This document shows, in pieces, positions 55,201 to 64,000 of a DNA stretch of 64,000 nucleotides (its first letter is position 1; the number at the start of each line of letters is the position of its first letter). The DNA comes from an uncultured Micrococcaceae bacterium. Lineage in GTDB: Bacteria > Actinomycetota > Actinomycetes > Actinomycetales > Micrococcaceae. The notes beneath the pieces are model-generated. The model had not been told where the DNA came from. It saw nothing but the letters and a program-made list of their open reading frames with translations, and ran no database searches. The translations under genes and the position numbers were made by a program. The stretch lies in the NCBI GenBank assembly GCA_947502645.1, contig CANNAD010000002.1, forward strand, positions 124,001-188,000. The letters are read 5' to 3'.

Positions 55201-56691
55201 ATGACCACCACCACTACCGAGAAGCCCGGCACCCCGCAGGTCGCCATCAACGACATCGGGTCCGCTGAGGACTTCCTTGCCGCCGTCGACGCCACAATCA
55301 AGTACTTCAACGATGGAGATCTCGTTGAAGGCACGGTTGTCAAGGTGGACCGCGACGAAGTTCTGCTTGACATCGGTTACAAGACCGAGGGTGTCATCCC
55401 TTCGCGCGAACTTTCGATCAAGCACGACGTCGATCCCGGAGACGTTGTTTCCGTCGGCGATCAGGTCGAAGCCCTTGTTCTCACCAAAGAGGATAAAGAA
55501 GGCCGCCTGATTCTGTCCAAGAAGCGCGCACAGTACGAGCGTGCCTGGGGCGACATCGAAAAGGTCAAGGAAGAAGATGGTGTCGTCACCGGTACCGTCA
55601 TCGAGGTTGTCAAGGGTGGTCTTATCCTCGACATCGGCCTCCGAGGCTTCCTGCCCGCATCCCTCGTGGAGATGCGCCGCGTTCGCGATCTGGCACCGTA
55701 CATCGGTCAGCAGATCGAAGCCAAGATCATCGAGCTGGACAAGAACCGCAACAACGTCGTTCTGTCCCGCCGTGCATGGCTCGAGCAGACCCAGTCCGAG
55801 GTGCGCTCGACGTTCCTCAACAAGCTGGAAAAGGGCCAGGTTCGTCCCGGCGTCGTGTCCTCCATCGTCAACTTCGGTGCATTCGTGGACCTGGGCGGCG
55901 TCGACGGGCTCGTTCACGTATCCGAGCTGTCCTGGAAGCACATCGACCACCCGTCAGAGGTTGTCGAAGTAGGCCAGGAAGTCACCGTAGAGGTTCTCGA
56001 AGTGGATCTGGACCGCGAGCGGGTTTCCCTTTCGCTCAAGGCCACGCAGGAAGACCCATGGCAGACCTTCGCACGTACGCATGCACTGGGTCAGGTTGTA
56101 CCCGGTAAGGTCACCAAGCTGGTTCCGTTCGGTGCGTTTGTCCGTGTTGAGGACGGCATCGAGGGTCTCGTGCACATCTCAGAGCTTGCTGTCCGCCACG
56201 TTGAACTGGCCGAGCAGGTTGTTTCCGTGGGCGACGAGCTGTTCGTCAAGGTCATCGATATCGACCTCGAGCGTCGCCGGATCTCACTGTCCCTCAAGCA
56301 GGCCAACGAGGGTGTGGACCCTGAAGGCACCGAGTTTGATCCTGCTCTGTACGGCATGGCCGCAGAGTACGACGAAGAGGGCAACTACAAGTACCCAGAG
56401 GGCTTCGATCCCGAGACCAACGAATGGCTCGAGGGCTACGACACCCAGCGCGCCGTATGGGAGCAGCAGTACGCTGATGCCCAGACCCGCTGGGAAGCTC
56501 ACAAGAAGCAGGTTGCCGAGCACGCCAACGAGGACGCCGCTTCGACGTCCGAGTCAGGCGAAGCAGCACCGACCAGCTACTCCTCCGACGCCCCTGCGGC
56601 GGACAACGCGCCGAGCAACGCAGGCGGCGGTGGCACCCTTGCCTCCGACGAAGCACTCGCTGCGCTGCGTGAGAAGCTGACCGGCAACTAA
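55201..56691 (+). CDS. rpsA: 30S ribosomal protein S1
   Basis: 496 residues with four S1 OB repeats (about 38-107, 125-190, 210-278, 295-365), for example GTVVKVDRDEVLLDIGYKTEG and VSSIVNFGAFVDLGGVDGLVHVSEL. The C-terminus is an acidic Ala/Ser-rich tail of about 90 residues, typical of actinobacteria, which lack the two last S1 repeats of E. coli. mRNA loading on the ribosome. Strong own promoter and terminator. A GGAG lies 10 bases before the ATG. Confidence 0.96.
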   Translation: MTTTTTEKPGTPQVAINDIGSAEDFLAAVDATIKYFNDGDLVEGTVVKVDRDEVLLDIGYKTEGVIPSRELSIKHDVDPGDVVSVGDQVEALVLTKEDKEGRLILSKKRAQYERAWGDIEKVKEEDGVVTGTVIEVVKGGLILDIGLRGFLPASLVEMRRVRDLAPYIGQQIEAKIIELDKNRNNVVLSRRAWLEQTQSEVRSTFLNKLEKGQVRPGVVSSIVNFGAFVDLGGVDGLVHVSELSWKHIDHPSEVVEVGQEVTVEVLEVDLDRERVSLSLKATQEDPWQTFARTHALGQVVPGKVTKLVPFGAFVRVEDGIEGLVHISELAVRHVELAEQVVSVGDELFVKVIDIDLERRRISLSLKQANEGVDPEGTEFDPALYGMAAEYDEEGNYKYPEGFDPETNEWLEGYDTQRAVWEQQYADAQTRWEAHKKQVAEHANEDAASTSESGEAAPTSYSSDAPAADNAPSNAGGGGTLASDEALAALREKLTGN

Positions 56692-56705
56692 GTCGGATCA
56701 TTGTG

Positions 56706-56742
56706 AAGGAGGGCCCCACCGTTCGGTGGGGCCCTCCTTTGT
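56706..56742 (+). terminator. rpsA terminator
   Basis: 15-bp perfect arms (AAGGAGGGCCCCACC and complement) around a GTTC loop, then TTTGTTT. Confidence 0.95.
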
Positions 56743-56767
56743 TTGTGAGCGATAGAGACGTAGCGGG

Positions 56768-57901
56768 CTACTTCGTTCCGCGCGTACTGACCGTCACCGT
56801 GAACTTCTGGTTCCGGTCTATCTGACGAGTGGATCCGACGATGCGTTTCAGCGGCTGGGCATAGCCCAGATGGCTATTCCATACAGTCCAGAGCTGGCCA
56901 CCCGGAGACAGGGCCCGGGCTGCTTCCCGGAACAGTTTAAGCGCGATGCCAGCGTGAACGGTCGCCCCCATATGGAACGGTGGGTTCAGGACAATGAGTT
57001 CCTGACTCTCGTTCGCCAAGGAGTCCAACCCGTCGTCCCGCACCACCGTTACCTGCTTGTCCACCCCGTTGGCGGCCGCGGTGAGCAATGTCGAACTGAC
57101 AGCGGAGGCGGACTGATCTGACGCTAAAACCTTCAGGCCGGGTCGCTGGAGAGCAAGGTAAGTGGCGATGGCACCGGTACCGCACCCAAGATCCACAGCG
57201 GAGGAAGCGAGCGGAACCTGACGCAGATGTGGCAGGAGGAACCGGGTTCCCGGATCAAGCCGGCCACCGCCGAATGCCGCTCCGTAAGAACGCAGGATCA
57301 ACGGCTCCGCAGAGCCGACGTCGTGCGATTCCTGCACGGGAAACGGTGATTCGCCGGTCGGCAGTGGGCCCGACGCCGTCAGAATGCGCGACTTTCGCTG
57401 TGCCAGCGAGACCTGCACGCTACCGAAATAGCGTCCGAGAATGCCGTTCATGGCAAGCGTCATGTGCTTGATGCGGCCTGCTGCCATGACGACCACGGCC
57501 GGATCGGCGTATCGGGCGATGTGCCAGCACAGTTCTTCCAGAGCGGAAAGTGAACGGGGCAACCGCATCAGCACAAGCTTCACCCCAGATAGCAATTCCG
57601 GTCCGGGCTGGTGGTGCTCATACGCCCTGGGCAGCGATAGCCGCAGAGCATTCCTGGCCAACGCGAGTTCTCCAGAGATCGGATCCTGTTGGACCCGCAA
57701 TGAGTGATGGCCGCCATGGATCAACGTCAGGGTGATGGCCCCGTACTGATCCCCTACAACAGCAATGGTGCCTGGTGCTGCGTCCTCGACTCGGTGACGG
57801 GACCCCTCAAGGAGGTATTCGTCTGCGGCATCCCATGCGAAGAGGTTGGGTGCTTCCACATCCGGGGCTCGTCTGAGCAGGGAAAGATCGAGTTCAGCCA
57901 C
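56768..57901 (-). CDS. Guanine-N2 rRNA methyltransferase, RsmC/RlmG family
   Basis: 377 residues. Duplicated methyltransferase-like layout: an N-terminal degenerate half, then a C-terminal catalytic half with VDLGCGTGAIATYLALQ (SAM loop), VLASDQSASAVSST, and the substrate motif VLNPPFHMGAT (NPPF). Acts on 16S G1207 or 23S G1835 in relatives. GTG start, 6 bases after TAGACT. Divergent from coaE with 23 bases between start codons. Confidence 0.88.
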   Translation of the reverse strand: MAELDLSLLRRAPDVEAPNLFAWDAADEYLLEGSRHRVEDAAPGTIAVVGDQYGAITLTLIHGGHHSLRVQQDPISGELALARNALRLSLPRAYEHHQPGPELLSGVKLVLMRLPRSLSALEELCWHIARYADPAVVVMAAGRIKHMTLAMNGILGRYFGSVQVSLAQRKSRILTASGPLPTGESPFPVQESHDVGSAEPLILRSYGAAFGGGRLDPGTRFLLPHLRQVPLASSAVDLGCGTGAIATYLALQRPGLKVLASDQSASAVSSTLLTAAANGVDKQVTVVRDDGLDSLANESQELIVLNPPFHMGATVHAGIALKLFREAARALSPGGQLWTVWNSHLGYAQPLKRIVGSTRQIDRNQKFTVTVSTRGTK

Positions 57902-57907
57902 CCTGAC

Positions 57908-57917
57908 AGTCTAGTGT
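57908..57917. promoter_or_regulatory. Overlapping divergent -10 boxes for the methyltransferase and coaE
   Basis: Minus-strand TAGACT spans 57908-57913 and plus-strand TAGTGT spans 57912-57917, sharing two base pairs. Each ends 6-7 bases before the start codon of its gene. Confidence 0.6.
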
Positions 57918-57924
57918 TGGGAAC

Positions 57925-58947
57925 ATGCTCAAAGTTGGATTGACCGGCGGCATAGCTGCCGGCAAATCAGTGGCTGCTGCACGCCTCGCCGCCCTCGGCG
58001 CCGTCCTGATTGATGCGGATGTGCTCTCCCGCGAGGTGGTAATGCCGGGAACGGATGGTCTGCGAGCGCTGGTGGAAGCCTTCGGAGACGGAATTCTTAC
58101 GGACGCTGGCGAGCTCGATCGACCGGCGCTTGGCGACATCGTATTCAACGATCCAGCCCAGCGTGATTGTCTCAACGCCATTGTGCATCCGCGGGTGCGC
58201 GAGCGTGCCGCGGAGCTTGAGAAGGCGGGCGAGGGGAGGATCGTGGTCCAGGACATCCCACTGCTGGTTGAAACGGGGCAGAGTCCCTCGTTCCATCTCG
58301 TCATTGTTGTGGACGCGCCCGACGACGAGCGGCTGCGGCGCATGGTGGAAGATCGGGGTATGTCGGCCGCTGATGCCCGTTCCCGGATGGCGGCTCAGGC
58401 GTCGGCTGCCGAGCGCAATGCTGGTGCTGATGTGGTGCTGCTGAACACTGGTTCTAGAGATCAGTTGCTCGCTGCCGTGGATGAGCTCTGGGAGGACCGT
58501 CTGCTGCCTTTTCACCAGAATCTGGTGCAGTCTCGTCCGGCGGAGTCCAACGATTCGGTGCAGGTGTCGGGTGGGCCGGCGCGTCTGTCTGAGCTGGCGG
58601 CTCTGCTGTCGCAGCGCATAATGCGGGCAGATTCATGTATTGCGGCGGTGGACCGCATGGATCCACCCGCGGATTCGGCTGCGGCCGACGCTCTGCACCT
58701 GCTGGTCACGGTGCGTGACCGTGAGGACGTCGACGCCGTTGAGGGTGCGTTGGCTGCCGTGGGCTTCCCCCGGTGCCTCCAGTCAGGCCGAGTCAAGTCA
58801 GGGGCTGATGGAGAAGATTCCGATGGAGGGACCCTGCCGTTGCACTGCAACGCGGATCCCGGCCGGAGCGTCCGCCTGCATTTCAGGGTTGCTGGTTCGG
58901 ATGGTGAGCCCAACTGTCCGGGTGAGGTACTACCCTGTAAAGCATGA
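57925..58947 (+). CDS. coaE: Dephospho-CoA kinase with degenerate GrpB-like C-terminal domain
   Basis: 340 residues. Kinase domain 1-200 with P-loop [38 protein letters not shown] and [14 protein letters not shown]. Last step of coenzyme A synthesis. Residues about 205-340 form the extra domain seen in actinobacterial CoaE (UPF0157/GrpB); here it keeps [20 protein letters not shown] and AVGFPR but not the HVGSTAVPGL motif and ends in a low-complexity tail. Stop overlaps uvrB (ATGA). Confidence 0.9.
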   Translation: MLKVGLTGGIAAGKSVAAARLAALGAVLIDADVLSREVVMPGTDGLRALVEAFGDGILTDAGELDRPALGDIVFNDPAQRDCLNAIVHPRVRERAAELEKAGEGRIVVQDIPLLVETGQSPSFHLVIVVDAPDDERLRRMVEDRGMSAADARSRMAAQASAAERNAGADVVLLNTGSRDQLLAAVDELWEDRLLPFHQNLVQSRPAESNDSVQVSGGPARLSELAALLSQRIMRADSCIAAVDRMDPPADSAAADALHLLVTVRDREDVDAVEGALAAVGFPRCLQSGRVKSGADGEDSDGGTLPLHCNADPGRSVRLHFRVAGSDGEPNCPGEVLPCKA

Positions 58948-61034
58948 GCCTTGCACAGGACATCAAGCGGGTAGTAGCCCCGTTCGAAGTGATCAGTGAG
59001 TTCCAGCCAGCCGGTGACCAGCCCACGGCGATCGCGGAACTGACGGATCGAATCAACGCCGGAGAGAAGGACGTCGTCCTGCTTGGTGCCACGGGTACCG
59101 GTAAGAGCGCGACGACGGCGTGGCTCATCGAGCAAGTCCAGCGCCCCACTCTCGTCATGGTGCAGAATAAAACTCTCGCGGCTCAGCTAGCCAACGAGTT
59201 CCGCGAGCTTCTGCCCAACAATGCTGTGGAATACTTCGTTTCCTACTACGACTATTACCAGCCTGAGGCGTACGTTCCCCAGACGGATACGTTTATCGAA
59301 AAGGATTCGTCCATCAATGAGGAAGTGGAGAGGTTGCGCCACTCTGCCACCAATGCCCTGTTGACCCGTCGTGATGTGGTTGTTGTCGCTACGGTCTCGT
59401 GTATTTACGGCTTGGGGACTCCGGAGGAGTACGTGGCCGGGATGGTGACGCTCCGTCGGGGTGAGGAGATGAACAGGGACGAGCTGCTTCGTCGGTTTGT
59501 GTCCATGCAGTACACGCGCAACGACATGGACTTTCATCGCGGAACTTTCCGCGTGCGCGGTGACACCGTGGAAATCATCCCCATGTACGAGGAGCAGGCT
59601 CTACGGATCGAATTTTTTGGTGATGAGATCGAGAGTATCCAAACTCTCCACCCGCTGACCGGTGAGATCATCCGCGAAGAGAACGAAATGTATGTTTTCC
59701 CGGCCTCGCATTATGTGGCTGGCCCTGAGCGGATGTCGAGCGCCATTGCCCGGATTGAGGATGAGCTGCAGACGCGTCTTGATGAGCTGGAGCGCCAGAA
59801 CAAGCTGGTGGAGGCACAGCGCCTGAGGATGCGCACTACCTACGATCTCGAAATGATGCAGCAGATGGGTTTCTGCAATGGCATCGAGAACTACTCGCGG
59901 CATATAGACGGGCGTGGCGCTGGCACTGCGCCCCACTGTCTCATTGACTATTTCCCGGACGACTTCCTGCTGGTGGTGGATGAGTCACACGTGACCATCC
60001 CTCAGATCGGCGCAATGTACGAGGGTGACATGTCGCGTAAGCGGACGTTGGTGGATCACGGATTCCGGCTTCCGTCGGCGATGGACAACCGGCCGTTGAA
60101 ATGGGACGAATTTCTGGAGCGCATCGGTCAGACTGTGTACTTGTCGGCCACCCCTGGAAAGTATGAGCTGGGGAAGTCCGATGGGTACGTGCAGCAGATC
60201 ATCCGGCCTACGGGTCTTGTTGATCCGGAGATCGTGATCAAGCCGAGCAAGGGCCAGATCGATGATCTGTTGGGCGAGATCCGGGCACGCGTGGACATCA
60301 ACGAGCGCGTCCTGGTGACAACGCTCACCAAACGTATGGCCGAGGATCTCACGGGATACCTGCTGGAGCACGGTGTCAAGGTTGAGTACCTGCATTCGGA
60401 TGTAGACACCCTGCGTCGGGTGGAGCTATTGCGTGAACTGCGCATGGGCACTTTTGACGTGCTCGTCGGTATCAACCTTCTTCGTGAAGGCCTGGACCTG
60501 CCCGAGGTTTCCCTGGTAAGCATTCTTGACGCCGACAAGGAAGGGTTCCTGCGCAGTTCCACCTCGCTGATCCAGACCATCGGCCGTGCGGCCCGTAACG
60601 TGTCTGGTCAGGTTCACATGTATGCGGACCGAATCACTGACTCGATGGCGCATGCCATCGAAGAAACGAACCGTCGTCGTGATATTCAGGTGGCCTTCAA
60701 CAAGGAGCATGGAGTTGACCCGCAGCCGCTGCGGAAGCGCATCGCAGATATTACCGATCAGCTGGCGCGGGAGGATGCAGACACAGCCGCCTTGTTGGAG
60801 GCAGCTGCGTCAGGAAAGAAGGGCGGCAAGAAGGGGTCTTCGGGAAGCGGAGTCCGTCGCGATGGGCTGGCGGCCGTGCCCGCGGAAGATCTGATAGACC
60901 TCATCGCTCAACTGACCGAGCAGATGCATGGGGCCGCCACCGAGCTACAGTTTGAGCTTGCTGCGAGACTGCGTGATGAAGTGTCCGATCTAAAGAAGGA
61001 ATTGCGGCAAATGCAGACTGCAGGCCACGCCTGA
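58944..61034 (+). CDS. uvrB: Excinuclease ABC subunit B
   Basis: 696 residues. DEAD-type helicase motifs [17 protein letters not shown] (Walker A) and DESHVT, the beta-hairpin [20 protein letters not shown] that clamps damaged strands, [17 protein letters not shown] and QTIGRAARN, and a C-terminal UVR motif ([23 protein letters not shown]) that binds UvrC. Damage verification in nucleotide excision repair. No LexA box was seen in front; it is co-transcribed with coaE. Confidence 0.96.
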   Translation: MSLAQDIKRVVAPFEVISEFQPAGDQPTAIAELTDRINAGEKDVVLLGATGTGKSATTAWLIEQVQRPTLVMVQNKTLAAQLANEFRELLPNNAVEYFVSYYDYYQPEAYVPQTDTFIEKDSSINEEVERLRHSATNALLTRRDVVVVATVSCIYGLGTPEEYVAGMVTLRRGEEMNRDELLRRFVSMQYTRNDMDFHRGTFRVRGDTVEIIPMYEEQALRIEFFGDEIESIQTLHPLTGEIIREENEMYVFPASHYVAGPERMSSAIARIEDELQTRLDELERQNKLVEAQRLRMRTTYDLEMMQQMGFCNGIENYSRHIDGRGAGTAPHCLIDYFPDDFLLVVDESHVTIPQIGAMYEGDMSRKRTLVDHGFRLPSAMDNRPLKWDEFLERIGQTVYLSATPGKYELGKSDGYVQQIIRPTGLVDPEIVIKPSKGQIDDLLGEIRARVDINERVLVTTLTKRMAEDLTGYLLEHGVKVEYLHSDVDTLRRVELLRELRMGTFDVLVGINLLREGLDLPEVSLVSILDADKEGFLRSSTSLIQTIGRAARNVSGQVHMYADRITDSMAHAIEETNRRRDIQVAFNKEHGVDPQPLRKRIADITDQLAREDADTAALLEAAASGKKGGKKGSSGSGVRRDGLAAVPAEDLIDLIAQLTEQMHGAATELQFELAARLRDEVSDLKKELRQMQTAGHA

Positions 61035-61048
61035 CGCTGGGGGTGAAC

Positions 61049-62857
61049 ATGGCTGAAAAGTCAGATGGCATTGTTGAAATCAGGGTTCATGGTGTCGGAG
61101 ACCAGTCAGGTTACAGGGCGCTTGGGGAGCCTCAGGGAACTGCCGTGAACGGGTGGGTTGAGCTCCGGCGCCCACCGGTTCTGCCGTCGCACCCGCTGAA
61201 GCTCATCAATTGGTGGCGTGCCAACCGGAAACAAACGAGCCGCATCTGGTGGTACCTGGCCTTTCCATTCACGCTCATTAATGTGGCCGGTCGAATGGAA
61301 CCGGAATCAGGACATTCTTCCGCCCGGGCAGTACACGCGAGTGTTGTTGCCATCGTGGCGGTGGTGATTACTCTGGTGCAGTTGGCGTGGACGGTGGTCC
61401 TGCTCGAGACGGTCCTGCGTTATGTTCCCTTGCCGGCTGACCCATCATGGGTGGGCCGGATGACGCCGCTTGCAGTGGCTGCAGGATTGTCGGGGCTGCT
61501 CATTCACCGTTGGCGCCGCGTGGTGCGGCACCAACCGAACGAGGCGGACACCTCGGCGGGCCCCGTCCTGCTTCATACTGGAGCCGTGCTCGCCGGGGGA
61601 GTGCTGCTATCGGTACTACGGCCGGCTCAAATCACTTACGGAGGCTGGCCCTCCGTTGATCCTCCAGGGCCGGGACGCGAGCCGCTGGTCGACGCCATGG
61701 CTCTGGTGGTTGTGGTGAGCACTCTTGCAGTCATGCTTCTGACGGCGCTGTTGGTTGGCGTCTATCTACTCACTCCGTCCAACCGGCGCGCCGGTGTTCG
61801 ACCATTGGTCATGACAGGACTCGTTCTCACGGCTGCGGTCGTGCTCATGCACACGGTGACAGCACTGGTGCGCATGGCGGTCGAGAACCTGACGAGTTAC
61901 ATCAGCGCCCTGTTTCAGGTTCAACAGAATCGAGGCCTTGAGTACCAGCACCGTGTCCTGCTCTCCTATGGAGATCCGGGGATCGCGGGGGACAGCCGAC
62001 TGGATCTGCTGCCGTTTCAATCCATGATTCTTCTCATTGCCCTGCTGGTCGCCATCATCGTCGTCCTGCGAACGCGCACTCAATTGACGCTATCCGGGCT
62101 GTTCTCCGATGAGTACGCCAGGGCAAAGTGGTGGCATGACTTTATCGGCGTCTTCCCTTCCATCATTCCAGTGGTCACTCCACTTGCAGGCGTTCTCGGG
62201 CTTGGGGGAGTAGCAACAGCCGTAGGACTCGGAGAGGGCAACCTCGGCGGGCCTCTCTTTGGACTGGGTGTGCTGGTCCTCCAACTGGCCTCCGCCGTCG
62301 TCATCCTGAGCATGCTGCTGGGTCAGTTCCCCGCGATCAGGGAAGTGATGGCAAAAATTGGAGACCTCGCCGGTTTCTGGCCAATCCACGCCCACCCACT
62401 GGCGGGAGTTTCGTACCGGTATGCCGTTCTGGCAGGAATACGTCGTGAACTCGACGTGTGCGGATCATATGTGAGGCCAGTCCTCTTCGGTCATAGTCAG
62501 GGCTCTGTGCTGTGCGCATGGCTACTGGCCACCGAAGAACCCCACAGCGGCCCTCGTCCAGTTCTTGTGTCCGCTGGATCGCCCATCGATTCCCTGTATG
62601 GACCGTTGTTCCCTGCCTATTTCAACGCAGATTTCCGCGCAAAAGTCACTGCCGCGGCCGAGGAGTGGGTAAATTACTGGCGGGACACAGATCCGCTGGG
62701 TGGCACGGTGACCGGCGCGCACAATGAGCAGCTGGGCGATACGCCTTCTGACCCGCTGGGCCACAGCGGCTACTGGGATCATCCGAGCATTGCAGCATTC
62801 ATCGCCCGTATGGAAACTAAACATCAGGCATTTCCTCCTGACACTGACTGCATCTAA
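61049..62857 (+). CDS. Membrane protein with split alpha/beta hydrolase fold
   Basis: 602 residues. A short soluble start, IVEIRVHGVGDQSG, is the oxyanion strand of an alpha/beta hydrolase. From about residue 85 to 450 there are about eight membrane spans. Only then comes the nucleophile elbow VLFGHSQGSVLCAWLL (Ser483), an acid candidate D548 in DTDPLGG, and His572 or His578 in GHSGYWDHPSI. So a hydrolase domain appears to be built from both ends of a membrane protein. ATG 61049 is preferred over GTG 61043 because of GGGGGTGA. Substrate unknown, perhaps a lipid. Confidence 0.7.
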   Translation: MAEKSDGIVEIRVHGVGDQSGYRALGEPQGTAVNGWVELRRPPVLPSHPLKLINWWRANRKQTSRIWWYLAFPFTLINVAGRMEPESGHSSARAVHASVVAIVAVVITLVQLAWTVVLLETVLRYVPLPADPSWVGRMTPLAVAAGLSGLLIHRWRRVVRHQPNEADTSAGPVLLHTGAVLAGGVLLSVLRPAQITYGGWPSVDPPGPGREPLVDAMALVVVVSTLAVMLLTALLVGVYLLTPSNRRAGVRPLVMTGLVLTAAVVLMHTVTALVRMAVENLTSYISALFQVQQNRGLEYQHRVLLSYGDPGIAGDSRLDLLPFQSMILLIALLVAIIVVLRTRTQLTLSGLFSDEYARAKWWHDFIGVFPSIIPVVTPLAGVLGLGGVATAVGLGEGNLGGPLFGLGVLVLQLASAVVILSMLLGQFPAIREVMAKIGDLAGFWPIHAHPLAGVSYRYAVLAGIRRELDVCGSYVRPVLFGHSQGSVLCAWLLATEEPHSGPRPVLVSAGSPIDSLYGPLFPAYFNADFRAKVTAAAEEWVNYWRDTDPLGGTVTGAHNEQLGDTPSDPLGHSGYWDHPSIAAFIARMETKHQAFPPDTDCI

Positions 62858-62861
62858 ACTG

Positions 62862-62975
62862 GGACGAGCGTAGGGGAGTATCCATAACGCTGTATTCGTC
62901 AACACGTGGAGCGCCGTAGCCCCGCCGGATGCAGCGGCTGGTAGCTGGATAGCCGGTGGAGAGACTTGCGGTGAC
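62862..62975 (+). ncRNA. yybP-ykoY type (Mn2+) riboswitch
   Basis: The leader of terC shows TAGGGGAGTATCC (the conserved GGGGAGUA of L1), CGCTGTATTCGTCAACACG, a GC-rich helix near 62910-62945 and GGTGGAGAGACTT, in the order typical of actinobacterial yybP-ykoY elements. TerC/Alx genes are a standard target. AGAGAC (62961-62966) can pair with GTCTCT (62980-62985) next to the GAAAGG ribosome-binding site, suggesting control of translation. Boundaries are approximate. Confidence 0.8.
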
Positions 62976-62999
62976 TCGTTGTCTCTTTGAAAGGTTGTC

Positions 63000-64000
63000 A
63001 TGCCTGAATTACCCATAGCGTTTGAGATCGGAACATTCATTGTTCTCGGGCTCATCCTGTTGATCGACCTCCTCCTGGTCGTCAAGCGTCCACACGAGCC
63101 GTCCATGAAGGAAGCGGGCCTGTGGGTCGCTTTCTACGTTGGCCTGGCCCTTGCCTTTGCCGGTCTCATGTGGATTTTCACGGACCCCGAACACACAGGC
63201 CAATTCGTGGCCGGCTGGGTCACCGAATATAGCCTCAGCGTGGACAACCTCTTTGTCTTCATCATCATCATGGCCCGCTTCTCGGTACCCAGAAAGTACC
63301 AGCAGGAAGTGTTGATGGTCGGAATCGTCATCGCCCTGATCCTTCGGGGAATCTTCATCCTTATTGGTGCGGCTGTCATTGAGAATTACAGCTGGGTCTT
63401 CTACATTTTCGGAGCCTTCCTCCTGTACACGGCCTACAAGCAGGCCACGGATGCCGGTGAGGATGAGGAATCGGGCTCGGAGAACAAGCTCATTGCCAAG
63501 CTCCGCAACGTCGTTCCCGTCTCCGAGAACTACGACGGCAACAAGCTGCGGACGGTCGTCAACGGCAAAAAGGTCTTCACCCCGATGGTGATTGTGTTTG
63601 TCACCATCGGCATGACGGATCTCCTGTTCGCAGTCGATTCCATCCCCGCAATCTTCGGGTTGACGCAGAGCGCGTTCATTGTGTTCACCGCCAATATTTT
63701 TGCTCTGATGGGACTGCGGCAGCTGTACTTCCTGCTGGGCGGCCTCATGGACCGGCTAATCTACCTGAAGCACGGCCTCTCAGTGATTCTCGCGTTCATC
63801 GGCGTCAAGCTCGTGCTGCACGCCATGCACGTCAATGAGCTCCCGTTCATCAACGGCGGTGAACCCGTTGCATGGGCTCCGGAGATCCCGATCGAATGGT
63901 CTTTGGGAGTTATCCTCGGAACCATAGTCATCGCAACGGTGCTGAGCCTCCTCAGCCCCAAAGCGAAGGCCCAGCAGGCCGTTGCCGAACTGGAAACCGC
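63000..64000 (+). CDS. TerC family integral membrane protein, truncated by window edge
   Basis: About 333 residues are present and the frame is open at the edge. Seven to eight membrane spans; VTEYSLSVDNLFVFIIIMARF and GMTDLLFAVDSIPAIFGLT carry the paired acidic residues of TerC/Alx proteins, with a 40-residue charged loop between (about 155-195). Relatives export Mn2+ or act in metal homeostasis at the membrane. The Mn2+ riboswitch in front supports a role in manganese export. ATG follows GAAAGG. Confidence 0.9.
   Translation, partial: MPELPIAFEIGTFIVLGLILLIDLLLVVKRPHEPSMKEAGLWVAFYVGLALAFAGLMWIFTDPEHTGQFVAGWVTEYSLSVDNLFVFIIIMARFSVPRKYQQEVLMVGIVIALILRGIFILIGAAVIENYSWVFYIFGAFLLYTAYKQATDAGEDEESGSENKLIAKLRNVVPVSENYDGNKLRTVVNGKKVFTPMVIVFVTIGMTDLLFAVDSIPAIFGLTQSAFIVFTANIFALMGLRQLYFLLGGLMDRLIYLKHGLSVILAFIGVKLVLHAMHVNELPFINGGEPVAWAPEIPIEWSLGVILGTIVIATVLSLLSPKAKAQQAVAELET

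Noticed and set aside
1-64000. Mobile elements, prophage genes, CRISPR arrays, toxin-antitoxin or biosynthetic gene clusters
   Set aside because: No transposase, integrase, repeat-spacer array or cluster-type enzymes seen; gene order is conserved housekeeping throughout.

Overview
This 64 kb window is chromosomal backbone from a high-GC Gram-positive actinobacterium, most likely Micrococcaceae (Arthrobacter-like). The evidence is the set of actinobacterial marker genes (sepH, DUF4193, DUF3093, DUF3710, DUF3159, DUF3000, HGxxPAAW, an ANTAR regulator, an Eis-like acetyltransferase), the order dut-DUF3710-OB-DUF3159-trkAB-APC-RNA methyltransferase-acnA-dxs, many GTG starts, and ATGA/GTGA gene overlaps. 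I found no insertion sequence, prophage, CRISPR array or cassette of foreign composition. Both ends cut genes: sepH at the left, terC at the right.

Layout. 1-5.5 kb: sepH, small DUF genes, dut, two TrkA-type K+ regulators. 5.6-14.4 kb: amino-acid-permease-like transporter, uracil-5 RNA methyltransferase, aconitase, dxs, an unknown WGR-like gene. 14.4-20.9 kb: aldo/keto reductase, a fadBA fatty-acid oxidation operon with a palindromic operator, RNase D, DUF3000. 21-24.3 kb: a three-gene operon DUF6421-SDR-threonine aldolase whose first product carries an unannotated zincin-like motif. 24.4-29.4 kb: msrB, a USP-like gene, an alpha/beta hydrolase, sufE-sseA, zapE. 29.4-30.2 kb: five tRNAs on the minus strand (Gly-Cys-Val-Gly-Val) plus one divergent tRNA-Val. 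30.2-35 kb: a PD-(D/E)XK nuclease-like gene, def-fmt-rsmB-rpe. 35-38.9 kb: FMN riboswitch, a small leader ORF, ribD-ribE-ribB-ribA-ribH. 38.9-50.1 kb: hisE, hisG-hisF, then hisI-trpE-trp membrane protein-HGxxPAAW-trpC-trpB-trpA-lgt, and pyk. 50.1-56.7 kb: ANTAR regulator, tRNA-Leu, polA, Eis-like gene, rpsA. 56.7-64 kb: guanine-N2 methyltransferase, coaE, uvrB, a membrane-split alpha/beta hydrolase, and terC behind a yybP-ykoY type Mn2+ riboswitch.

The most notable signals are: the leader ORF translationally coupled to ribD behind the FMN riboswitch; the DUF6421 operon; the alpha/beta hydrolase interrupted by about eight membrane spans; the set of genes whose -10 box lies 6-10 bases before the start codon (apparent leaderless mRNAs), including one divergent pair with interlocking -10 boxes; and the fadBA operator. 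All calls come from reading the sequence by eye; no database search was run.
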